DNA from: Phoronis ovalis
Taxonomy: Eukaryota > Phoronida > Phoronidae
Length of the DNA stretch: 12,476 bases
Direction: 5' to 3'
Assembly (NCBI GenBank): GCA_028565635.1
Contig: JAOXYB010029889.1
Span: forward strand, 1 to 12,476
Shown here: piece by piece, positions 1 through 9,676 of the stretch
Layout of the letters: every line of letters starts with the position of its first letter
Position numbering within the stretch: position 1 is the stretch's first letter
Made by a program: the position numbers and the translations under genes
Notes under the pieces: model-generated
Databases searched by the model: none
The model's input: the letters and a program-made list of their open reading frames with translations, nothing else
Told to the model about the DNA's origin: nothing

Positions 1-900
1 ATAATTTGGAAATTTTTTTTTTGCCAAGCTTTTATGTTGAATTGTTTTAAGGTTAGAATTTAATTATTAATTAGTTATTATTATTAATCAAAATCATTGT
101 TTAAAATGATTACATTTTTAAAGTTTCTTGAGAATGGATGGATATACCATTTTTGTTATAATGTATATGCATTATACTCTGGCTGTTTTACCATAACCAG
201 AGGTTTGAAGAAAACTAGCAAGATCAGTTTATTATATAATATATAATGTGCGTTTGTTAACTTAAATATTTTAATGCAATAAATTTTATTAAGTTAAAAA
301 ATATATTTATGTTATAAAACGAAAGATTTTAATCTTTATAATTAAAATTGTATTTTTAGTGTTACTTACTTTTTAGAAGATCAACATTTATGCCCAAATT
401 TTATCCCGACAAGGCCTTATGGCCGTGGCATTCTTCATGCTACATGTAAAGTTATCTTTGGTGCTTGAACCTGATGCTAAAATACTACAAATTAAATATT
501 ACATAACTCATAATGCAAATCTGGAACATCTCACAATTCTACCGGTCTTATGAAACATTTGCAGCTTATACACACTCTTTAAGTTTTCATTAACATCTAA
601 TTTGTTTTAAAGAAAAATGAATATAAACAAATTATAAGGTAGTACTATTTTTGTATTATTCGTATTTTGTCTTGCAAACTGAAGGCCACCAGTACAAGTA
701 CCAGTGAACCTCTTCAATAAGTGTTTACGCGTGCTTCTAGCTAATTATATCAAATTTACTTTAAAATATCGGTTATCTACTTATATTGGTAGCATTTATT
801 GATGTTTAATATAAGAAAAATAACGAGCCATGTGAAAAACATTACCTGCACGCTGTTAAAGCTTGTACTAATATTGGGATTTATATATTTATACCTTTGT

Positions 901-908
901 TGACGTCA
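901..908. promoter_or_regulatory. CRE-like palindrome TGACGTCA
   Basis: This is a perfect match to the cAMP-response element consensus bound by CREB/ATF bZIP factors in animals. It lies nearly 9 kb upstream of the only gene and is not next to a recognisable core promoter. One such 8-mer by chance in a window this size is not surprising, so a function is only a possibility. Confidence 0.15.
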
Positions 909-1756
909 TCTGTTAAGGTGTCCTGTTTTTTTCAAAATTTATAAATGTACCTTTCCATACTTTAATATTTTATTCAGAGTTTGCATTTATTAATTTTTAC
1001 GCATGACGCATTATACATGCATAAATGTCATTTTGTAAGTGTGTACATCTAGTTACGTGTAGGATGAATGAATTGTAAATATCTTTATTCCTAGTATTCC
1101 CTAGCATTCTTAAAATACATATCACATTTACATTTACAACGCTTAAAATTATAACTGGTCTCAAAATATTCTCCGTTAGAAACGTCTACTGTATTTAGAA
1201 AATATTGAAGAATTTATCGATATTTGCGTGTAAACCAACTGAATTTGACATTCTTACCTTTGTCTGTTATTGTATAAAAAAAAATAATCTGTTATATTAT
1301 TAGTATTATTACAATGCGAGGAGTAACCTTAAGACAACACTTATCAGAAGAATTCTAGCTGGGACTGCCGGTAAGTTATTAACCTATCATGATAAGACGT
1401 TAATTCTAGCCCCAGATTTAACTGTCAGGTGTAATGCATGATTATGTACGAGAAAGAATACCTGGCTCAATGTTTGGTACTTTTATTTTCTTTATATAAA
1501 CATATTAGCATACTAATAATCACAATACACTTTTATTTACAAACTAAGAAATGAGCATCAGATTTTTATGAACCTCCCGTAAACCTCCGTGCTGGTTCTG
1601 TTCCGGGGTTCTGTTATTTTATTCATAATAAATAGTCCTTTGTTGTAGCCTGTGTGTATGTGGTAAGTTAAAGATTACCTGTAAGTAATATGTATCGTAA
1701 ATGTATGAGCATCCGGATACTAACCGTAGCAAATATGTACGCACATCATGATTAGC

Positions 1757-1793
1757 GTGTCAATATAAATCCCGGGTGTCAATACAATCCAGG
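1757..1793. repeat. Two-copy 19 bp tandem duplication
   Basis: The 19-base block starting GTGTCAATA at 1757 is followed directly by an 18-base diverged copy starting at 1776 (GTGTCAATAC...). Both end in a CC-rich GG junction (CCCGG and CCAGG). It is a local duplication with a few substitutions and a one-base deletion, with no evident function. Confidence 0.5.
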
Positions 1794-2540
1794 AATGAAT
1801 TTGGATTCGTACTGGGAATTGTCGAAGCAGATTTTATATGTAATTTATCAAAATAAATATAGTTATAGTAACGTAGAATATTTTGAACAAAATACGTTCA
1901 GACAGCTCCAGAAATCTTCATGATTTATTTATTTGTTTTTGCATGATAATTAACACCATATAATTACCATTAATTTTCTTTAAATCTATTTTGAAAACAA
2001 CTCGTCTTGACTAATTAAATTATCCGGTAATAAATTACATAACTTTGTTATCTCTCCAACTAACTAGATAGTTCAGTTTCACAGACGTTTGTTTTTCTTT
2101 TTGGCATTTATAAGTACATGTAATTAATCAAAATGTGCAATGATGTTGTGGAAAGAATTTGGCAAGTGCTATTTGTTAATCTTCTGTTTTTCTTACCTAA
2201 ATATATGATTTGAAAAGATTCATGCTATTATTTTAAGGACTCAGCTTGTGTGCATTCCGCTTAACTTACATTTCAAATCAGTTTTGTACATGTAATTGGT
2301 TTTCTGACAATTCTCATTAAAGTTTTGTTTAGTTTTCAAAAGATTTTTTTTTAGAAAAATGTGAGTTTTTTGCATCTATTCAAAATTTAAACTTAATCTG
2401 AGAGATAGTATTAGATAAGTTAAGGTAAGTCTAGTCAACTGAAATATAAAAACATTGCTAAATAGGATGTGTGAGGCTTATATAACTACATGTACTAAAT
2501 ACCTACTAAATACGTCATGTATGACTTACGGTAATCTAGA

Positions 2541-2584
2541 CCCGGGGGGCAGTCAGTATGAAAGTGGGGTACCCATGTTCCAAC
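2541..2584 (+). repeat. Left terminal inverted repeat
   Basis: This arm pairs with the reverse complement of 2824-2866, with five mismatches and one single-base gap over about 44 positions. The outermost nine bases (CCCGGGGGG) and the innermost eleven (CATGTTCCAAC) are identical between arms. The mismatches indicate an old copy. Confidence 0.75.
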
Positions 2585-2590
2585 ATGGGT
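2571..2590. repeat. Short hairpin at the inner edge of the left arm
   Basis: ACCCATGTT and AACATGGGT are a perfect 9 bp inverted repeat separated by two C residues. It overlaps the end of the left terminal repeat and begins the interior. The right arm has a substituted version of the outer half only, so this palindrome is specific to the left side. Confidence 0.6.
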
Positions 2591-2594
2591 TTTC

Positions 2595-2827
2595 AAAAAA
2601 GGCCTTTACGAAGTGAAATTCTACAAAAAATACACCTCTAAGGAAGTGAGTTTTTTGAAGAAAAAAACACCCCTAAGGAAGTGACATTTGGGAAAAAACA
2701 CCTTTAACGAATTGTCACACCTCCAAAAAAACAACCCCTTTTCGTGATTTTAGCTAAAAAAACAGACCCTAAGCGCGTTACGCACCGGCGGTTCGAAAAA
2801 CATACCCTTTCACGCGAAATTTTGTTG
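2595..2827. repeat. Internal diverged ~32 bp tandem units of the TIR element
   Basis: Seven units start at A-runs at about 2595, 2625, 2661, 2693, 2725, 2756 and 2796, with lengths of roughly 30, 36, 32, 32, 31, 40 and 32 bases. A loose unit is five to seven A residues, then ACACCCCTAAGGAAGTGA or a variant, then a T- or G-rich end. Units 2 and 3 share CTAAGGAAGTGA exactly; the others are more diverged. This is a minisatellite-like interior, not CRISPR: the repeats are degenerate and there are no distinct spacers. Confidence 0.6.
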
Positions 2828-2866
2828 GAACATGCGTACCCACTTTTATATTCACTCCCCCCCGGG
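2824..2866 (-). repeat. Right terminal inverted repeat
   Basis: This is the reverse-complement partner of 2541-2584. Read on the minus strand it starts CCCGGGGGGG and ends CATGTTCCAAC. It lacks one G present in the left arm's GTGGGGTAC tract. Confidence 0.75.
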
Positions 2867-4237
2867 ACGCCTCTGTACCTTTGATATTCGGCTGCAGTAA
2901 AGGAAACATGTACATACGGAAAGCCCCAATTTGTACTTTAATCATTTGTGTGTTGATCTCAAGTATTAATCTACTTTCTATAAGCAGAATTTGGTTAGAG
3001 ACTATGTAATCATCTACACTGTTGGATATAATGCATAGATTTTTTATTATCAAAACAATATTTTTATATGCGGAATCCATGAATGTTTGCAATCGAAACA
3101 AATATAATCAGTGTAGGAAATTTGCGATTGATTTTCTAAAAATCATATTTGAGTACAGTCTATATAACGGAGAAATTCAATTAACGTGTAACGAGTCAAT
3201 TTGCAATCTTTGTTAGCGAGATTAAATGTATTGGATATGTGAAAGGTCGGTATATGGTGAAAATAAAATACAGAGATATTTTTAGTGACCATGGGAGAGA
3301 TTCTTGGTGCATAACTGGAGCATTGGTTTTTAAACAATTAAGGACAAAGTAGTATTGACATTAATATCCTCTATTTAGTTCCAAGCTTGGCTATTTCCGG
3401 AGCTGTTTTTGCAATGGCGTCTTATTACAGACAAAAAGTAATCCCTTTGCAGTAGATAAGTTTGATAAAATACAATATTGCTCAAATAAATGTACACACG
3501 ATATATTTTTCGGAAAATGTTAGAATAAGACAAATATTTTTTCAAGTTAATATTTTGACGCACGCTGTAGATTTTTTAAAAATGATGCATTACCATAATC
3601 TTATAATCAAACATCAAAGGACGTTGATTATTAATCTGCATTTAGGCTCTCAGTAGTCATTATGAAATGTATACACAGAAATCAATGTATACTGCCGAGA
3701 TCTGCATACTTTTAGATTGTATCTTCATTTGGGAAAAAGCAAATTTTGGAGTTTTTGGGTAAGTTGTTTTAAAATGCCTTATCACGTATGATTCAGTTGT
3801 GTAATACGTAATTCAAAAGCTGCCTCTGACTGTGAGGTATTCATATAATTAAGTTGTTGAGTAATACTAAGTAATAGTAGTTTTTGAGTAAAATGATTTT
3901 GTTTAAGTTTTTGCTTGGTGTGTTGTCAATTACCTATCAAAATGGGTATAGCGCTCAAAACAGGACCTTCTACTCGTCATCCGATCAATGTTGCAACTAA
4001 GTAGCATTTCTGCTATTAGAAGCATATGCTCGGGTATCCGTGCCCCTGGTACCTATTTATGTATGTACTAGGTACAGTGTATGTAATTAATACAGACAAA
4101 CAAAAATACAGCATACAGATGTTTAATTAATAATTATAAAACCTACTAATAAACCAAAAAATATAAACGAAGTGAAATAATGCGCGCTAATAAAAAGTAC
4201 TAAACAACATACGGTACTATGTTAAAAGAGAGAAACT
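2867..4237. other. AT-rich non-coding stretch, no gene seen
   Basis: Only short open frames of about 60-107 codons occur here, on both strands and overlapping one another. The longest one on the minus strand runs into the TIR element. None has family-like motifs or conserved-looking composition. A short inverted repeat, GGTACCT with AGGTAC, lies near 4050-4075. No RNA gene or promoter can be supported. Confidence 0.55.
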
Positions 4238-4331
4238 AAAATATATACATAATGCAACAAAATATATACATAATGCAACAAAATATATGCATAATGCAAC
4301 AAAATATATACATAATGCAACAAAATATATA
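4238..4331. repeat. 21 bp minisatellite, about 4.5 copies
   Basis: The unit AAAATATATACATAATGCAA plus a final C is repeated at 4238, 4259, 4280 and 4301, with a partial fifth copy ending at 4331. Copies are identical except for one substitution in the third (ATATGCATA in place of ATACATA context). Near-identity points to recent or ongoing slippage or unequal exchange. Because 21 is a multiple of three, the minus strand stays open through the array and gives a spurious seven-residue peptide repeat, which should not be taken as a gene. Confidence 0.95.
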
Positions 4332-5259
4332 GGCTTTAAATATATATAAAAATATATATTCTGTAAAGTAAAGTAGTCCCGTTAAGCAGATCCAAGACAA
4401 GAATGGAGCACAGCAAAACTGGTACCTTAGTAAAGTGGTTGATATATGTACATTTATCGAGCAGTGTAATAAGTCGTTAAAGTAGAGCATTCGGATCGAG
4501 AGTATTCCTGAATTAAAAGAAAAAAAATTAAGGAAGTCTGCACAACTGTGTATCATTAAGGTAATTTTTATTTTTGAATCTTAATTTCTAAAATCGAAAA
4601 CTGTAGATATCCTTTTTATATCAAATAACTGTGCTATAAAAACATGTTTTGTTCCTGGATTGGATTTCGTATGCTTAATGGCTTAATGCTTTGGCGAAGA
4701 AGATAAATAGATCTTGTAATGCATACAGAATCGAAAATTCACATTTTTGTTTTAATGACTACAGTACAATCTTATTGCCATAGCATAAATATTGCTAGAT
4801 TTAAATATGTTTTAAACGCCAAAAAATGTGCTCAAATACTTTATACTATCCTACTGACAATATTAATATCAAACTCTATTCTATTTACAAATTCTAAAAG
4901 TACTATTTTACAAATATATTGATGTCTTGCAACATTTTGTGTGACGTTATATGAAAATCGAATTTATGAACAAATTATGATATAATTGTTCACATTACAA
5001 TTAAAAAAGTGTGCATTATTTATTTGTGACTTGTATGTTTTATCTTTTGTCCACTTTATCAGTTGAAATTAATGATGTAAGAAAAAGAAAATAATGCAAC
5101 CGAAGCTCATAATATTACCATTGTTGACTTGAAGAAATTCTGCAGGCATTGAGCTTTTTTGGGTTGCCATGTAGAGTTAAGTATGCGCAGATCCCCAGTA
5201 CAACTGTTGCAGATCAGATGACCCCGTAAAAATATACCGAAATTAATGTCTTCTTGTGG
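4332..5259. other. AT-rich non-coding stretch, no gene seen
   Basis: The stretch contains a 67-codon open frame at 4719-4922 (+) with a good ATG and a hydrophobic segment, but composition and length are what AT-rich random DNA gives. A short direct repeat GCTTAATG GCTTAATG occurs near 4673-4688. Nothing else is recognisable. Confidence 0.5.
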
Positions 5260-5495
5260 CAATCTTATATTTGGGTGTTATATGGCAGTCACTTACTGTC
5301 AGATTTGGTTTTGGAAATCCAAAAAAGATTTGAATGACCGGGAGTCATTAACACTGCATGTTCGAATTTCAGTGACCGGTTGTCATATGGTAGTCACTTA
5401 TTGCCACAGTGAGTCTTGGAAATCCAAGATTTGAATGACCGGGAGTCAACAGGAATCTGATTTCAGTGACTGGGTAGTCGTTGCGACATGTGGTC
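5260..5495. repeat. Diverged ~105 bp-period tandem repeat
   Basis: Matching words recur 105 bases apart: TATGGCAGTCACTTACTG at 5281 with TATGGTAGTCACTTATTG at 5386, and TTGGAAATCC at 5311 with the same at 5416. The block GATTTGAATGACCGGGAGTC is identical in both copies. ATTTCAGTGAC recurs at 5366 and 5460, so the second copy is about 11 bases shorter there. The pattern is two full units plus partial ends. Many GTCA/TGAC words give short inverted repeats, for example AGTGAC at 5371 with GTCACT at 5393. It is probably part of an interspersed or satellite-like family; edges are approximate. Confidence 0.75.
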
Positions 5496-6052
5496 TCATG
5501 TAGAAACTCTCTACACTAGAATCAGCATAATAAAATTTACCAGTACAATATACTTCTGTGCTCCATGCATGTCGAAATCAGAATGACCACAAATTTTAAG
5601 GATGTCGATTATGTTACCATATATGTAGAGCTATAAAACATCTGTCCTGTAAGCTTAAAATGTCCATAAAAATATAACAAACATGAGAATTGTCTTGAAT
5701 TTATTAACAGCTGTTCAAATTACTGTATTGGCAATCTGTAACCAGAATTGATTCGTAAAACTATAGCCTACGTCTTTAAATATGTGTGCACATGTTTATA
5801 AGAAAAAGTGATAATTAACAAGCTAATGACTATACAATAATTGAAAGATGTTAGTCAAAATAATAGAAATACCATATTTCTCAAAACTATGTTCATGCCT
5901 TAACGATCAACATTTTCATTGCTTAGAAAAATCGCAGGGAGACTATCGTCAGCAGTTCAAATACATTACGAGCATAGTCACTTCGTATGCGTATCATTTT
6001 ATTTTTCTTTGTAAAAGCTGAAAATATTGTCAAAATAGCTGATAAAGATTGG

Positions 6053-6084
6053 TAGCCGAGTAATTCGCTGAGCCTGTTCGAGTC
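6053..6084 (+). repeat. Possible tRNA-derived SINE relic (A- and B-box-like words)
   Basis: TAGCCGAGTAA (6053-6063) matches the pol III A-box pattern at ten of eleven positions, and GTTCGAGTC (6076-6084) matches the B-box pattern fully. The gap of 12 bases is too short for an intact tRNA anticodon arm, so this is not a tRNA gene. A deleted tRNA-like head of a SINE is possible, and the downstream 200 bases are more GC-rich than the surroundings. B-box matches alone are expected several times by chance in a window of this size. Confidence 0.22.
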
Positions 6085-7099
6085 TCATTCCCGCATCGCA
6101 AGGTCTTTTTGTGGTTTATTACTGAGAAGCAAGTCTTACATGGCCAGGTACTATCTCGGATCATTTAGCCGCAAAATCAGTATCTGCTACAGTTAGTTCG
6201 AAACTGTGCAGCTTCTGTAAGCCTTCCAAAACACCTTCAAAAAGCAGACATACATGTGTGCTCGCCATGGAATAGAGATGGTTCACAGAGCGATCGAACA
6301 CGTCCGACATACAAACATGTTTTAAAGTATATACCACTCCAAATGTTGAAACATTTTTATCAACGTGAGTGATATAATGCCTAACAAGATTCGGAAATTA
6401 CATCAATATGGAATTGGAATCCCGCTCACATATTTTGTGTGACGTAATACTTGGTTTCCTTACTTACGGCTGATACCCGCTGAGATCAAACTATGAGTCA
6501 AAGTATCAGCTATATAGGGAACCTCAGTATAATGGGGATTTTTTTCAAAACAGGAACTTTTCTAAAAAATAGGATGTTTAAAAAATTCTGAAATTTGAAA
6601 TCCTGTTGGGTACTCACGCTGATAAAAAATATGTCATCAGTTTTTTCACTGAAACGTTAACCATGTATCATTTGTTTTCTGAAAAAAATCTTTATGTTTT
6701 TAATAGACCTAGGTTTTTTAATCAAAAGCATGAAGTATAAACCAGTCTATACATCTCCTTTAAGCAAAAGTCTATTCAAATATGAGGCAGCTTCAATATT
6801 ATATTAACACTATCAAAAAGCGGTTATAGCAGAGTTTTGGAAATATGCTTTTAACTACTTTAGGTGGTATAGACAATTATTTTAGTCATTTGATTGTTAA
6901 AAAAGTGAGATACTGTAAAGTTAAAAATCGAGTGCACATAAAAAACATTTTTCCATAAAATGTTTAAGATTGTGTTTTTTTACAAAAAATTGGTATTGGT
7001 AGAAGACTGCATAAGTTAATTAAAGAAAAAACTCTCATGGATCCGGTGCCGTAGAGCTAACGGAGATGTATGCTGGTATGAGTCGCCCTTTTGTACAAA

Positions 7100-7196
7100 T
7101 TTTGATATATCATGGGGGTACATTTACCCTAGTTTTGGTATATTATAGGGAACCTTGTACGACTTTTATAGTCCTATGGGTGTGAGTTTTGAGGCC
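7100..7196. repeat. Weak ~33 bp-period repeat block
   Basis: Three related segments start TTTTGATATATCATGGGGG (7100), TTTTGGTATATTATAGGGA (7133) and TTTTATAGTCCTATGGG (7164), spaced 33 and 31 bases apart. Each runs from four T residues through an AT-rich centre to a G-run. Divergence is high, so this may be an old minisatellite or the decayed interior of an element like the one at 2541-2866. Confidence 0.4.
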
Positions 7197-7445
7197 TAGT
7201 CCAGAGACCCGTCGGAAAGTTCTAATGTTGAAATTTATATACTACAGGTATAAAAAAAAGTGTAGAGGTTGGGGTACGTTTTGGAGTTTTTGACAATTAT
7301 GAGAACTAATTTCAACCAAACCACCATTAAAACATATATATCGCAGAACTCCCGGGCTAATGGTGAACCAGAGACGACTGGTACAAACTACATGTAGATC
7401 ACAAGAGGTGGGTCTACTGTCCCGGAATGTGCATTTTTGTAGACA

Positions 7446-7460
7446 AATAATAATAATAAT
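7446..7460. repeat. (AAT)5 microsatellite
   Basis: Five perfect AAT units occur in tandem. It is short, of the trinucleotide class common in AT-rich animal genomes, with no evident role. Confidence 0.9.
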
Positions 7461-9470
7461 ACAGATACACCCCAGTAATCATTCTGTAATTGAAATTATT
7501 AGTAAATCTTACAGATTGGTATCTATCAGTTGTTAAAAATATTTATAGGCATATCCTTTTTCCAAATAAAACATTAATAGTAAGCGATACAAGCTAAGCA
7601 AACATATACATATGTTCTAGTGGCGAAATCCATATTTTTTTTCTAATAAATGAAAAGAAACCAATATTATTTTTGCAAAAACAATTTTACAATATTCATT
7701 ATTGTGTAGTATTATTTACGTTTAAAAACTTGGTGACAGTAGATAGACTTCTTTACATCTATAATGATAATTATGCATGTAAACGTATACTTTGCCTGGC
7801 AGCAGAATATTACCATAATTATGCGTGAGCACGTATCGGGTTATATTTAATGGTTTATTTTAGAAACGGCTTCGATTTTTAGAAAGCATACTTGGCCAGA
7901 TATTTTACGGCTGGGTTTATTACGGATAACGTTAGTCGGAGTTCATCGTGAATGTGAAAATATTGTAACTAGCTAGATAGAAAAGGAATTAAAGAGGATC
8001 ATTATATAATATTTATGTGTGGTGAACCTCCTTTGTGCGTGATCGGAACAGAGCTGATTTAAGATACGCCTGAGAAATTGTGACGCGTCTCAAAAATTGG
8101 AGAAATATATTGAAGTAAGGATTTCTCTGATATTCTGATGCAGTGTTTTTGTTTTTGCTGTATCACTCTCCCAGGATCATTTCAGTAAATACGTACGTAT
8201 TTATTCGCCAAATTTATTCCTTGCATTTGGACATAGTATTATCTATGGATATTTTGCTGGCATGACACGGGGATTGTCGGCTTTTTATTCTATGTGTAGT
8301 ATGCTATATGGACAAACAAGTTTTTCGTATCGAGTACATTTGTCATTTTCAAGATGCACATGTTGTTGGAACTTGTTTCTAAAAGTTCATAATGGTACAG
8401 ATCTATATATAATATATAATTGGCATGTTTCTCAGTTTCGATAAACAGCAAGTGCCGTTCAAGAAATGATAATTACGCATGCTATCAGTTGTTTACAGTG
8501 CGTTCATTATATTTGCATCTATGGTCACCTCCTACTGACAATTAAAGTATAATAAAAATTACATCTAAGTAAAAAAGTGCAAACATTTTTCTTAACCTTA
8601 TTTCTGTATATAAGCAACAACGTTAATAATTAGAATCAACCCTAACCCCGACCCTGACTTATGGTTTTCCAGAAAAACATTTATCCACGATCATTTCGCT
8701 GCTTACGATAGCATTTACATAAATGAACATATAGATGGGCAAGCAATATGAGGAAAATCTGGAGAACTATTGATAAAGCTTTCAATAAATCCAGGTCTGT
8801 GGTAATTATTATATAATCGTATCTGTATGATATGAATGAAGAAATCTACAAATGAATTTAGTTGTCTTCAATTATAATAAGTAATGATTTAATTAATTTT
8901 AACTCTGGTGTTATAATTTGCATGATTAATGCAGGTATATAACATTTTCTCTTTAATTACGAATTTGTTTTCAGCAAAATTGTGTGCGTTTCGTTTGCTA
9001 TACTAGCACTATACACGGTTTATCTTCAAGTTCAATTCAAACTTAACTATTATAATAATGAACGAAAGAGAATTGTATTTTTTTTAAACTGTTTTGTTAA
9101 TACCGTGTTTATTCAAATTCACGCCTGGGGTTTTATTATAAGTCGACAAACTGCTTACTGGGGAGGTTTTAACTCAATCCAGGTTCGGTAATTCTTCTTT
9201 ATTGTCGGAATCCTTGTTTTGCTGAAATTGGTTATTCGCGTAATCTGGGATCCTATGTAGAATAAATACGGTTTATTAGATTATTACAAAAAATTAATGT
9301 TTTTATGCAAACACTGATATATACCATATTTACAGATCACAGAATGAATAAGTCGCACACAAGCTTTATGGACATTGCCAGCAACGGGTATTTTTAATGG
9401 TTTTGGATACGTTATTGTTGAAAGAACAGACACACTCGAAGAAAAAAAAGGAATTTATCTGTAATTAAAT

Positions 9471-9491
9471 GTGACATTGTTAATATTTCAG
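9471..9491 (+). other. Candidate 3' splice acceptor before the receptor leader
   Basis: A T-rich tract ending ATATTTCAG closes at 9491, about 200 bases before the receptor start codon. Genes of this type in animals often keep the coding region in one exon with introns only in the 5' untranslated part. The site would then mark the start of the coding exon. A stronger pyrimidine-rich tract ending TTTTCAG at 8974 and a weaker ACAG near 9588 are alternatives. No matching donor can be assigned from this window. Confidence 0.35.
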
Positions 9492-9528
9492 ATTTGGTAC
9501 ATATATTTGAATTGACTATTATAACAAA

Positions 9529-9591
9529 ATGTGTGCATATTTCCGAAATTTTAAAGAAACAGTGAAACAGTCGAGTACAATATTACAGTGA
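9529..9591 (+). other. Upstream ORF 1 (20 codons)
   Basis: The ATG has A at -3 (AAAATGT), which is a reasonable initiation context. The frame closes with TGA at 9589-9591 and is offset from the receptor frame. The peptide has no recognisable motif. Confidence 0.35.
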
Positions 9592-9640
9592 GGCGGAAAA
9601 TAGTCTGCATCAGATACACGCTGTATTATATTTGCACGAT

Positions 9641-9676
9641 ATGATATGTGACTTTAAAATAACTGAGGAACGTTAA
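9641..9676 (+). other. Upstream ORF 2 with nested start-stop ATG-TGA
   Basis: An 11-codon frame runs from ATG at 9641 to TAA at 9674-9676. In another frame, ATG at 9646-9648 is followed at once by TGA at 9649-9651. The pair ends 12 bases before the receptor start codon, which leaves little room for re-initiation. Confidence 0.35.

Larger units (their letters stand above)
1..2540. other. AT-rich non-coding stretch, no gene seen
   Basis: No open frame of useful length appears on either strand and no RNA gene is recognisable. The sequence is AT-rich with short A/T runs, for example near 10-22 and 1277-1286. Several GTAAGT words (1371-1376, 2425-2430 and others) resemble splice donors, but none can be joined to a coding exon. 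A small 19 bp duplication and a CRE-like palindrome are listed separately. It may be intergenic or intronic; the sequence does not decide. Confidence 0.6.
2541..2866. mobile_element. MITE-like terminal-inverted-repeat element with internal repeats
   Basis: A ~326 bp block is bounded by imperfect inverted repeats of about 44 bp, each starting CCCGGGGGG at its outer end and ending CATGTTCCAAC inward. No transposase is encoded, so it would be a non-autonomous DNA element (MITE or foldback type). Its interior is a run of seven A-run-initiated units of about 30-40 bp. It is visibly more GC-rich at the ends than the surrounding DNA. I could not find a convincing target-site duplication in the flanks (...TCTAGA on the left, ACGCCTCTG on the right), so the exact ends are uncertain by several bases. 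From memory, repeats with a CCCGGGGGG end and an ACCCCTAA-type interior occur in several marine invertebrate genomes; this was not checked. Confidence 0.72.
5496..9480. other. Long non-coding stretch upstream of the receptor gene
   Basis: No convincing coding exon is visible in about 4 kb. The open frames at 8262-8444 and 8982-9191 (+) are 60-69 codons, the second lacks an ATG start, and neither resembles a known family. A hairpin-forming pair GCTGATAC (6469-6476) / GTATCAGC (6503-6510) and a degenerate telomere-like CCCTAACCCCGACCC near 8640 are present. A TATA-like word TATATAAG is at 8607-8614, and a pyrimidine-rich tract ending TTTTCAG at 8974 could be a splice acceptor. The receptor promoter and untranslated exons may lie here but cannot be fixed. 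Confidence 0.5.

Noticed and set aside
2595-2827. Regular ~32 bp spacing suggesting a CRISPR array
   Set aside because: The units are diverged throughout, lack unique spacers, lie inside terminal inverted repeats, and the genome is that of an animal.
2778-3101. 107-codon minus-strand open frame
   Set aside because: It overlaps the end of the TIR element and ordinary AT-rich DNA, with no family motif; the right terminal repeat would be part of the protein, which is unlikely.
4236-4556. 106-codon minus-strand open frame with a repeated CCIMYIF-type peptide
   Set aside because: It owes its length to the in-phase 21 bp minisatellite; there is no recognisable domain and no supporting promoter or splice context.
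4719-4922. 67-codon plus-strand frame with a hydrophobic C-terminal half
   Set aside because: Ile/Leu-rich segments are common in translations of AT-rich DNA, and there is no homology or signal that I can recognise.
6053-6084. Intact tRNA gene
   Set aside because: The distance between A-box-like and B-box-like words is too short for an anticodon arm, and no cloverleaf acceptor stem can be built.
6469-6510. 8 bp inverted repeat GCTGATAC/GTATCAGC as a structured RNA or regulatory hairpin
   Set aside because: A single 8 bp stem with a 26-base loop and no surrounding structure is expected by chance in a window this size.
8637-8658. Interstitial telomere repeat (CCCTAA-type)
   Set aside because: Only one exact CCCTAA with degenerate neighbours; too short to support a telomeric origin.
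8982-9191. 69-codon plus-strand open frame with hydrophobic stretches
   Set aside because: It has no ATG at its start and its composition is typical of translated AT-rich sequence; it might overlap an untranslated exon but is not supported as coding.
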